A stretch of 64,000 bases of DNA from the NCBI RefSeq assembly GCF_026410505.1, contig NZ_JAPMIU010000004.1, positions 1-64,000 of the forward strand, written 5' to 3'. Both the position numbers and the translations under genes were made by a program. How positions within the stretch are numbered: position 1 is the stretch's first letter; each line of letters begins with the position of its first letter. Of the stretch, positions 16,279 to 22,743 are shown piece by piece. The notes beneath the pieces were generated by a model. That model was given only the letters and a program-made list of their open reading frames with translations, made no database searches and was not told the origin of the DNA. Source of the stretch: Frateuria hangzhouensis. GTDB taxonomy: Bacteria; Pseudomonadota; Gammaproteobacteria; Xanthomonadales; Rhodanobacteraceae.

Positions 16279-17286
16279 ATGACCAGCCAACTGCTCGACC
16301 CCGGCTACGCCCTCACCCTGCGGCCGATGCGCTACCCCGCGTTCTACGAGATGTACCGCGCCGCCATCCGCAACACCTGGACCGTGGACGAGGTCGATTT
16401 CGCCCCCGACCTCAACGACCTCAACGGCAAGATGAGCCCCGCCGAGCGCCACCTGATCCAGCGCCTGGTCGCCTTCTTCGCCACCGGCGACACCATCGTG
16501 GCCAACAACCTGGTACTCAACCTCTACCAGCACGTCAACGCCCCCGAAGCGCGCATGTACCTGTCGCGCCAGCTCTACGAGGAAGCGCTGCACGTGCAGT
16601 TCTACCTGACCCTGCTGGATACCTACATTCCCGATCCGGGCGAGCGGCACAAGGCGTTCGACGCGATCGAGACCATCCCTTCGATCCGCGCCAAGGGTGC
16701 GTTCTGTTTCAAGTGGATCGACTCTGTCCAGCAACTGCGCCGGCTCGACACCCGCGAGCAGCGCCGGCAGTTCCTGCTCAACCTGATCTGCTTTGCCGCC
16801 TGCATCGAGGGCCTGTTCTTCTACGCCGCGTTCGCTTACGTCTACTACCTGCGCTCGCGCGGCCTGCTGCATGGGCTGGCCTCGGGCACCAACTGGGTGT
16901 TCCGCGACGAGAGCGGGCACATGGCGTTCGCCTTCGAGGTCGTGCGCACGGTGCGCGCGGAGGAGCCGGAGCTGTTCGACGACGCGCTGCGCGCGCAGGT
17001 CGAGGCGATGCTGGAAGAGGCGATCGATTGCGAGACGCAGTTTGCCCGGGACGTGCTCGCCGGCGGCGTGGCCGGCCTGTCGGTCGAGGACATGCGCCAG
17101 TACCTGGAGTATTGCGCCGACCAGCGGCTCGCCCAGCTCGACCTGCCGAAGAAATACGGCGCGACCAATCCGTTCGATTTCATGGACCTGCAGGACGTGC
17201 AGGAAGTGACCAACTTCTTCGAGCGACGCGTCTCGGCGTACCAGGTCGGCGTGCACGGCGAGGTGGCGTTCGACATGGCGTTCTGA
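16279..17286 (+). CDS. nrdB: Ribonucleoside-diphosphate reductase, class Ia beta subunit
   Basis: This subunit holds the di-iron centre and tyrosyl radical for NrdA. The 335-residue sequence shows the ligands Asp71 (ATGDTIV), Glu102 and His105 (EEALHVQFY), Glu177 (CIEGLFF), Glu211 and His214 (RDESGH). The radical residue is Tyr109, in the E-x2-H-x3-Y spacing of E. coli NrdB, which argues for class Ia and against a radical-Tyr-less class Ic enzyme. I chose the ATG at 16279, preceded by AAGG. A GTG at 16243 would add twelve residues encoded by the spacer repeat. It shares the riboswitch transcript with nrdA, subject to the repeat-filled gap. Confidence 0.95.
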   Translation: MTSQLLDPGYALTLRPMRYPAFYEMYRAAIRNTWTVDEVDFAPDLNDLNGKMSPAERHLIQRLVAFFATGDTIVANNLVLNLYQHVNAPEARMYLSRQLYEEALHVQFYLTLLDTYIPDPGERHKAFDAIETIPSIRAKGAFCFKWIDSVQQLRRLDTREQRRQFLLNLICFAACIEGLFFYAAFAYVYYLRSRGLLHGLASGTNWVFRDESGHMAFAFEVVRTVRAEEPELFDDALRAQVEAMLEEAIDCETQFARDVLAGGVAGLSVEDMRQYLEYCADQRLAQLDLPKKYGATNPFDFMDLQDVQEVTNFFERRVSAYQVGVHGEVAFDMAF

Positions 17287-17319
17287 GACGCTCGTCGGAT
17301 CGCCCGCCGCGAGGAACCG

Positions 17320-18180
17320 ATGAGCCTGGCCGACGCCACCGTGCTGTTCGACAGCCCGCTGCTGCGGATCACCGGCATCGACTGCCGCCACCCGCGCGGC
17401 GGCTGCGGCTGCGAGCGCGGCGACGAGCGCACCCACCTGGCGCTGCTGCGCCGCGGCGGCTTCGGCTACCACCTGCGCGGAGCGGTGCACGTGGGCGACC
17501 CCGCTACCGCGCTGCTCTACCGCGCCGGCGACAGCTACCGCGTCTCGCATCCGTTCGGCGGCGGCGATGCATGCACCTGCTTCGAGGTGGCCCCGGAACA
17601 TGAGGAGGAATGCTTCGGCCGCCGGCTGCGCCACGGCGATGCGGCGCGGGCGCTGCGGACGCAGGAACAGTACCGGCATCGCATGCTGCACACCGCGCTC
17701 GTGCGCGGGCAGACGGAGCCACTGGCGGCCGAGGAATTCGCCGCGGTGCTGTGCCACGACATCCTGCATCGCGAGGGACTGCCCCAGGCCACACTGTCGC
17801 CCGCCGCCCGCAGGCTGGCGCGGCGGGCGCAGGAGGCGCTGCTTACCGACCCCGCCGGCAATGCCGGCCTGGCAACGCTGGCCACGCGCGTGGACTGCTC
17901 GCCCTTCCACCTGGCGCGCGTGTTCCGCCGCACCTTCGGCCTGTGCCTGAGCGACTACCGCATGCGGCTGCGACTGGCGCGCGCGCTGGACCGGCTCGCC
18001 GAGGGTGCGGACGACCTCGCCGCCCTGGCCTGCGACCTGGGCTTTGCCCACCACAGCCATTTCGGCGCGGCGTTCCGCCGGCACATCGGCATGACTCCTG
18101 CGATGGCACGGGCGCGGCTGCGCCTGGACGGGCCGCAAGTGAGCAGGCATTTGATAGCGGTGCCGTGTCGCGATCGTTAG
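17320..18180 (+). CDS. AraC-family transcriptional regulator
   Basis: This 286-residue DNA-binding regulator has two helix-turn-helix motifs in the C-terminal third (LATLATRVDCSPFHLARVF and DDLAALACDLGFAHHSHFGAAF, about residues 188-260), the standard AraC/XylS layout. The N-terminal effector region is unusual for its cysteines: Cys22, Cys29 and Cys31 in CRHPRGGCGC, then Cys85, Cys87 and Cys98. A metal or redox sensor is possible but unproven. The ATG at 17320 has GAGGAA just upstream. It lies 33 bases after nrdB on the same strand and may share that transcript. Its targets are unknown. Confidence 0.85.
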   Translation: MSLADATVLFDSPLLRITGIDCRHPRGGCGCERGDERTHLALLRRGGFGYHLRGAVHVGDPATALLYRAGDSYRVSHPFGGGDACTCFEVAPEHEEECFGRRLRHGDAARALRTQEQYRHRMLHTALVRGQTEPLAAEEFAAVLCHDILHREGLPQATLSPAARRLARRAQEALLTDPAGNAGLATLATRVDCSPFHLARVFRRTFGLCLSDYRMRLRLARALDRLAEGADDLAALACDLGFAHHSHFGAAFRRHIGMTPAMARARLRLDGPQVSRHLIAVPCRDR

Positions 18181-18214
18181 CTTTTTCCCGGTCATCATCC
18201 CGCTGGAGAACGCC

Positions 18215-18664
18215 ATGAAGATTGCCACCGCCGTGTTCGCCCTCGCCGTCGCCTTCCACGCCCACGACGTGCACGCCACCTCGCCCCACGCGATGTTGCC
18301 GCCGGCACTGGCCACGGCGGTCGCTGCCTTCGATCGCGCGCAGGTCGATGGCGATGGCGCTGCGCTGCAGCGGCTGCTCGCCGACGACTACGTGTTGTTC
18401 AACAGCCGCGCCCGGGTCGAGGACAAGGCCGATTTCATTCGCGACTACACGGCGGCGGGTTATTCGCTGAAGCCGTTCACGGTGGAGGAGGAGGTGGTGC
18501 GCCACTGGCCGGGTGGCGCGGTGCTCGGCGGCGTGGCAACGCTGGAGGGCACCAGCGAGGGCAAGCCGTTCAAGGTACGGCTTCGCTTTGCGGACATCTG
18601 GCGCGAGCAGGATGGCCGCTGGCAGGTGATTTTCACCGAGGCCACTCGCGTCCCATCGCCGTAG
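18215..18664 (+). CDS. Exported DUF4440 / NTF2-like protein
   Basis: This 149-residue protein starts with a probable signal peptide (residues 1-21, MKIATAVFALAVAFHAHDVHA). A SnoaL/NTF2-like cone fold follows. FDRAQVDGDGAALQRLLADDYVLFNS matches the DUF4440 start, and FADIWREQDGRWQVIF its last strands. Proteins of this fold are often small-molecule-binding or uncharacterised periplasmic proteins. The ATG has CTGGAG nine bases upstream. It is 34 bases after the AraC-family gene. The role is unknown. Confidence 0.8.
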   Translation: MKIATAVFALAVAFHAHDVHATSPHAMLPPALATAVAAFDRAQVDGDGAALQRLLADDYVLFNSRARVEDKADFIRDYTAAGYSLKPFTVEEEVVRHWPGGAVLGGVATLEGTSEGKPFKVRLRFADIWREQDGRWQVIFTEATRVPSP

Positions 18665-18738
18665 CCGCTCGGCCTTTCAGCTCCCCGGAAAGAGAGTTGG
18701 GGTGAAGGCTTGCCAGAAGTCGTCGAGCGCCTCACTTT

Positions 18739-18962
18739 GCTCCCTCTCCCCTCCGCGGAGAGGGCTGGGGTGAGGGGCCGGGGCTCGCGGGAATGTCGGC
18801 AAGAACGCTGTGCCGTTTATCGCACTTGCCGGACTTTTCGCGACCTGGCTCGCCTGCGGCGGGCTTTCGATCGCCTGTCGGCGCTCGAGTCACTTTTCTT
18901 TGCGGACCCAAAGAAAAGTAACCAAAAGAAAGGGTCTGTGGAGCGCGGTGAGAGAGAAGAGC
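18739..18962. repeat. Right copy of the 225-base inverted repeat
   Basis: This is the reverse complement of 1-225, with near identity over the full length. It lies in a 579-base gene-free stretch (18665-19243) made almost wholly of repeats: a partial unit at about 18676-18715, this copy, and a shorter direct copy at 19050-19172. Short open frames in the stretch translate the repeat and are not genes. Confidence 0.88.
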
Positions 18963-19049
18963 TAGGTGCCTTCTTGCCTTGCCTGGTGGGCGCCTGCTCA
19001 TAGAGGAGCTACCGCCGCTTTGCCGCGGTCGCTCGGGAGCCGCGTGCTT

Positions 19050-19172
19050 GCTCCCTCTCCCCTCCGGGGAGAGGGCTGGGGTGAGGGGCCGGGGCTCGCG
19101 GGGATGCGGGCAAAAACGTTGTCGTTCTTGTGCGGTCCTTCCGCGACGTGGCTCGCCTGCGGCGGGCCTTCC
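19050..19172. repeat. Partial third copy of the same repeat unit
   Basis: About 120 bases match the inner half of 18739-18962 in the same orientation, from gctccctctcccctccgg to cgcctgcggcggg, with more divergence than the first pair. Confidence 0.75.
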
Positions 19173-19187
19173 GTGCCGGTCGGCCTA

Positions 19188-19233
19188 TTGACTACACGTG
19201 TAGTCAGCGCTAGCTTGACTACATCTGTAGTCA
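19188..19233 (+). promoter_or_regulatory. Promoter with two BlaI/MecI-type operators
   Basis: Two dyads lie in the gap before the BlaI-family gene. TGACTACACGTGTAGTCA (19189-19206) is a perfect palindrome. TGACTACATCTGTAGTCA (19216-19233) matches the BlaI core ACTACANNTGTAGT. They are 27 bases apart. A promoter is embedded: TTGACT (19188-19193), 17 bases, TAGCTT (19211-19216). Operator 1 covers the -35 and operator 2 the start point and ribosome-site region, an ideal self-repression layout. Confidence 0.9.
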
Positions 19234-19243
19234 GGAGTGCGCC

Positions 19244-19630
19244 ATGTCCCGTCCCACCATCGGCGATCAGGAACTCGCCCTGCTGCACTATCTGGCCGAG
19301 CACGCGCCTGCCTCGGTGGGCGAGGTCGCGGCCGGTTATGGCGAGGTGCGGGGGCTGGCGCGTTCGACCGTGCTGACCATGATGGAGCGCCTGCGTGGCA
19401 AGGGTTATCTCAAGCGCCGGCAGGCGGGCGGCGTGTATCGCTACAGCCCCGCCACGGCGCCGGGCGAAGCCATGCGCCACGCGGTCGGCAGCTTCGTGGA
19501 GAAGACCCTGAGCGGCTCGGTGTCGCCATTCGTGGCGTACCTGTCCGAGCGCGCCGAGGTCAGCGATGCCGAGCTGGCCGAGCTGGAGGCGCTGGTGGCC
19601 CAGTTGCAGTCACGCCGCAGGGAGCCCTGA
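19244..19630 (+). CDS. BlaI/MecI/CopY-family transcriptional repressor
   Basis: This 128-residue winged-helix repressor recognises TACA-N2-TGTA operators as a dimer. The N-terminal domain (GDQELALLHYLAEHAPASVGEVAA, then RSTVLTMMERLRGKGYLKRRQAGGVYRYSP) is the classic BlaI recognition and wing segment. Residues 75-125 form the dimerisation helices. In the family, proteolysis linked to the partner metallopeptidase relieves repression. Two matching operators lie directly upstream. The stop is two bases before the M56 gene, the standard blaI-blaR1 order. No beta-lactamase gene is nearby, so the regulon is unknown. Confidence 0.93.
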   Translation: MSRPTIGDQELALLHYLAEHAPASVGEVAAGYGEVRGLARSTVLTMMERLRGKGYLKRRQAGGVYRYSPATAPGEAMRHAVGSFVEKTLSGSVSPFVAYLSERAEVSDAELAELEALVAQLQSRRREP

Positions 19631-19632
19631 CC

Positions 19633-21501
19633 ATGGCTACGTTCACCTTGCTGCTGGATGCGCTGTCGGCCCGCCTGCTGTGGACTTCGGCCCAGGCCTG
19701 CCTGCTGATCGGCGCGGTGGCGCTGGCCTGCCGCCTGCTGCCGCGCCTGCCGGCGGCGATCCGTTGCGCGCTGTGGTGGCTGGTCGGCGCGCAGTTGGTG
19801 CTGGGCCTGGCCTGGCATACGCCTCTGCAGCTGCGCTGGCTGCCGGCGCCTGCCCAGGCCACGGTGTCGACGACCCGGGCGGCGCCGGTGGTGGTGTTGC
19901 CGATGTCCACGCAGGCTGTGCCGGTGCCCTCGCCACGGGCCATCCAGGCGCCGGCCAACCCCTCGCCGCTGCCGTGGCCGCGCCTGCTGCTGGCGCTGTG
20001 GCTGGCTGGCGTGGCGCTGCAGCTGGCGTTGCTGGCGCGCCAGGCGTGGCACGCGGCGCGGGCACGCGGCGCCGCGCGGCCGGCGCCGGCGGACTGGCAG
20101 GCCGTCTGCCGTGTGCAGGCGCAACGGCTGGGCCTGCGGCGTGCGCCGCGGCTCGCCTTTTCCCCGGCCATCCGCTCGCCGCAGGTGCTGGGTGCCTGGC
20201 GTCCGCTGGTGTTGTTCCCGACCGATGCGCGCCTGTCCGACGAGGAAACCGCGATGGCCATCGCGCACGAACTGGCACACCTGCGCCGCGGCGATCTGTG
20301 GCTGGGCTGGATCCCGGCGCTGGCGCAGCGGCTGTTTTTCTTCCATCCGCTGGTGGCCTGGGCGATGCGCGAGTACGCGCTCAGCCGCGAGGCCGCCTGC
20401 GATGCCCAGGCGCTGGTCTCGACCGGCGGCGCACCGCAGGCCTATGGCCGCCTGCTGCTGCGGATGGGCGTGGCCGCACCGCTCCCCTCCGGCCTGGCCG
20501 GAGCTTCCCCCACGTTCCACAACCTCAAGAGGCGACTGACCATGTTGCAGCACATCGAGGCTACTTCCCGCCGCAGCCGCGGCTGGCTGCTGCTCGTCGC
20601 GATCGCGATCGCCGGCGTGGTGCCTTACCGCGTGACCGCCACCAGCGCGGACACGCCCGTGGCCAGCACGCAGGCCGGCCACGTCCAGCCGGCGCCGGCG
20701 CCTCCCGCGCCACCGGCACCCCCGGCTGCGCCGCCGGCCCCGCCCGCGTTCGCACCTCCGGCGCCGCCCGCGCCGCCGCCGCACGCACCACCGCCGCCGC
20801 CACCGCCCCCGCTGGAATTCGACGGCCTTTCCGCCAGCCAGGTCTACATCGACAGCAGCGCCCCCGGCGAGAGCGTCTTTGCGCTGCTCGACGACGAATC
20901 GATCGTGGTAACCGCGCCGCGTAACGAGCTCGCCGGCATCGAGCGCCTGCGCAAGGAAACCGGGGGGCCGCTGCTGTGGTTCCGCCACGATGGCAAGGCC
21001 TACATAAGCCGCGACCTGGCCACCATCGCCGAGGCGCAGAAGGCCTACGCGCCCGTGTCCGGGATGGCGAGGCAACAGGGCAGGCTTGCCGGCGAACAGG
21101 GCAAGCTGGCCGGCAAACAGGCGGGGCTGGCTCAGCGCGACGCCGCGATCGCCCGCGCACAGGCCGTGGTGGCGCGCCAACAGGCTGCCCTGGCGCGAGA
21201 GGCGGCGTTTGCGACGCCGGCCGCCGAAACCGAAGTCGCGGCACAGGCGCGCGAGGCCAGGCAGCGTGCGCTGGAACAGCAACAGGACCGACTTGAACAG
21301 AAGCACGCGGCGCTGGAGAAAGCGACTGCCGCACAACGGCAGGAGCTCGAGAAACAGCAGGCTGCGTTCGAGGCGAAGCAACAGGCACTCGCGCAACGCC
21401 AGCAGCAGGCCAGGGAGCAAGCCGAAAAGCAGATGCAGCAGGTGCTGGAGGAAGCGGTCCGCAACGGCAAGGCGAGGGCCGTCTCGGCGACGGCGAACTG
21501 A
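19633..21501 (+). CDS. M56 (BlaR1/MecR1-like) membrane metallopeptidase with Pro- and Gln-rich tail
   Basis: This 622-residue inner-membrane zinc protease is the likely partner of the repressor just upstream. Helices lie at about 15-36, 44-62 and 115-136. The zinc motif HELAH is at 212-216, the third ligand is Glu253 in SREAACD, and a fourth helix spans about 317-333. After it the protein departs from BlaR1. Residues 353-394 are almost all Pro and Ala. A short folded part (to about 455) and a Gln/Ala/Glu-rich predicted coiled coil (about 460-615) replace the penicillin-sensor domain. The ATG is two bases past the repressor stop. The signal sensed is unknown, but it should not be beta-lactam binding by a PBP-like domain. 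The short spacer to 21568 carries one half of a GTAGGAGCCC repeat. Confidence 0.9.
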   Translation: MATFTLLLDALSARLLWTSAQACLLIGAVALACRLLPRLPAAIRCALWWLVGAQLVLGLAWHTPLQLRWLPAPAQATVSTTRAAPVVVLPMSTQAVPVPSPRAIQAPANPSPLPWPRLLLALWLAGVALQLALLARQAWHAARARGAARPAPADWQAVCRVQAQRLGLRRAPRLAFSPAIRSPQVLGAWRPLVLFPTDARLSDEETAMAIAHELAHLRRGDLWLGWIPALAQRLFFFHPLVAWAMREYALSREAACDAQALVSTGGAPQAYGRLLLRMGVAAPLPSGLAGASPTFHNLKRRLTMLQHIEATSRRSRGWLLLVAIAIAGVVPYRVTATSADTPVASTQAGHVQPAPAPPAPPAPPAAPPAPPAFAPPAPPAPPPHAPPPPPPPPLEFDGLSASQVYIDSSAPGESVFALLDDESIVVTAPRNELAGIERLRKETGGPLLWFRHDGKAYISRDLATIAEAQKAYAPVSGMARQQGRLAGEQGKLAGKQAGLAQRDAAIARAQAVVARQQAALAREAAFATPAAETEVAAQAREARQRALEQQQDRLEQKHAALEKATAAQRQELEKQQAAFEAKQQALAQRQQQAREQAEKQMQQVLEEAVRNGKARAVSATAN

Positions 21502-21568
21502 ATCGACGGATCGCGCGTCACCCGGGAGCCCGCCCCTCGCGGCGCTCCCCTGTAGGAGCCCGGTTTTT

Positions 21569-22306
21569 TCAGGCCATGCCGCCGTTGATGCCGATGACCT
21601 GGCCGTTGATGTAGCCGGCGGCGTCCGAGCAAAGGAAGGCGACCAGCGCGGCGACTTCCTCCGGCTTGCCGGCGCGCTGGGCCGGGACCATCTCGCGGAT
21701 GCGCTCGGGCGGGAACGTCTCGCCGATCATGCGTCCGGCGATCACGCCGGGCGCCACGACATTCGCGGTAATGCCGCGCGAGGCCATCTCGCGCGCCAGC
21801 GACTTGACCGCGCCGTGCAGGCCGGCCTTGGCCGCGGCGTAGTTGGCCTGGCCCCGGTTGCCGATCTGGCCGGCCACCGAGCCCACCGCCACCACGCGGC
21901 CGAAGCGCGCGCGCGCCATCGGCAGCAGCAGCGGCTGCACCACGTGGAAGAAGCCGTTGAGCGAGGTGTCGATCACGCGCTGCCACTGGCCGGCGTTCAT
22001 GCCGGCCATCGGCGCATCGTCGTGCACGCCGGCGTTGCTGACCACGGCGTGGATCGGGCCGTCGGCCAGCAGGCCTTCCAGCGCGGCCTGCGTAGCGGCG
22101 CCGTCGGTCACGTCGAAGGCGACCGCCTGCGCCTGCCCGCCGTCGTCGCGAATGGCCCCGGCAAGCGCCTCGGCACGCTCCAGCGTGCGGTTGGCGTGCA
22201 CGATCAGCTGGTAACCGGCGGCGGCCAGTGCACGGCAGATCGCGCCGCCGAGGTCGCCGCTGCCGCCGGTGACCAGGGCGCGGCGCGGGGTCGTGTGGGT
22301 ACTCAT
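21569..22306 (-). CDS. 3-oxoacyl-ACP reductase of aryl-polyene type (ApeQ/FabG-like)
   Basis: This NADPH-dependent ketoreductase of the SDR family would reduce the 3-keto group after each polyene extension. In 245 residues it shows TGGSGDLG at 13-20, SNAG at 90-93, Asn117, Ser143, Tyr156 and Lys160, a full catalytic set, and YINGQVIGINGG at the end. It is the last gene of the minus-strand cluster. Its ATG overlaps the stop of the hotdog gene (ATGA). Because it sits with ApeP-, ApeN- and ApeM-like genes, it is assigned to the pigment pathway, not to primary fatty-acid synthesis. Confidence 0.9.
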   Translation of the reverse strand: MSTHTTPRRALVTGGSGDLGGAICRALAAAGYQLIVHANRTLERAEALAGAIRDDGGQAQAVAFDVTDGAATQAALEGLLADGPIHAVVSNAGVHDDAPMAGMNAGQWQRVIDTSLNGFFHVVQPLLLPMARARFGRVVAVGSVAGQIGNRGQANYAAAKAGLHGAVKSLAREMASRGITANVVAPGVIAGRMIGETFPPERIREMVPAQRAGKPEEVAALVAFLCSDAAGYINGQVIGINGGMA

Positions 22307-22743
22307 GGCGTAGGCTCCCGGGGATGGATGACCGCGGCGCGGCCGCTGGCCAGCTCGCGTCCGGCCTGTTCGATGCGAAAGGTGTACTGCGCGCCGGCGT
22401 CATCCGCATAGAGGCATTGTGCATGGACGTCCAGACGTCCATCTTCGGGAACGTACTCGACCGCCAGGCGCACCTCGCGCAGGCTGACCAGCATGCCCGG
22501 CCGGGCCGCCTCCACGCCCCGCACACGCGCCAGCAGCGCGCCGTGCACGGCCATCGCCTGCGCGCCGTATTCGGCCAGGTGCACCGCATGCAGGCCGCGC
22601 GGTCCGCGCAGCGGGTTGTCGCCGTGGGCGTGGTCTTCGCTCATCGCGTGGAGACTATCGGCGTCCCAGTCCAGCACCGCGTCGAGCAGGCACATGCCGC
22701 CGGCGTGCGGGATCAGGTGGGACCAGTCACTCTTCGGCAGCAT
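22303..22743 (-). CDS. Hotdog-fold dehydratase (ApeP-like)
   Basis: This 146-residue protein is related to the 3-hydroxyacyl-ACP dehydratases of aryl-polyene clusters. The N-terminal LIPHAGGMCLLD places a His-Gly-Gly in the FabZ-like catalytic position. HAVHLAEYGAQAMAVH forms the central hotdog helix with its acidic residue. The start at 22743 overlaps the end of the MMPL exporter gene by 17 bases, and the end overlaps the reductase start by four. Its partner in activity is likely the second hotdog protein of the cluster (26593-26898). Confidence 0.85.
   Translation of the reverse strand: MLPKSDWSHLIPHAGGMCLLDAVLDWDADSLHAMSEDHAHGDNPLRGPRGLHAVHLAEYGAQAMAVHGALLARVRGVEAARPGMLVSLREVRLAVEYVPEDGRLDVHAQCLYADDAGAQYTFRIEQAGRELASGRAAVIHPREPTP

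Noticed and set aside
16279..17286. Class Ic (radical-Tyr-less) NrdB
   Set aside because: Tyr109 is in the correct E-x2-H-x3-Y position, so a tyrosyl-radical class Ia protein is the simpler reading.
18710..19191. Short open frames in the spacer after the DUF4440 gene, and 42-284 on the minus strand
   Set aside because: They translate the spacer repeats (LPLPSGERAGVRG-type peptides) and have no ribosome sites or homologous features.
21549..21571. Terminator after the M56 gene
   Set aside because: The gtaggagcccggttttttcag sequence has a T-run but no stem. It looks like half of a spacer repeat.
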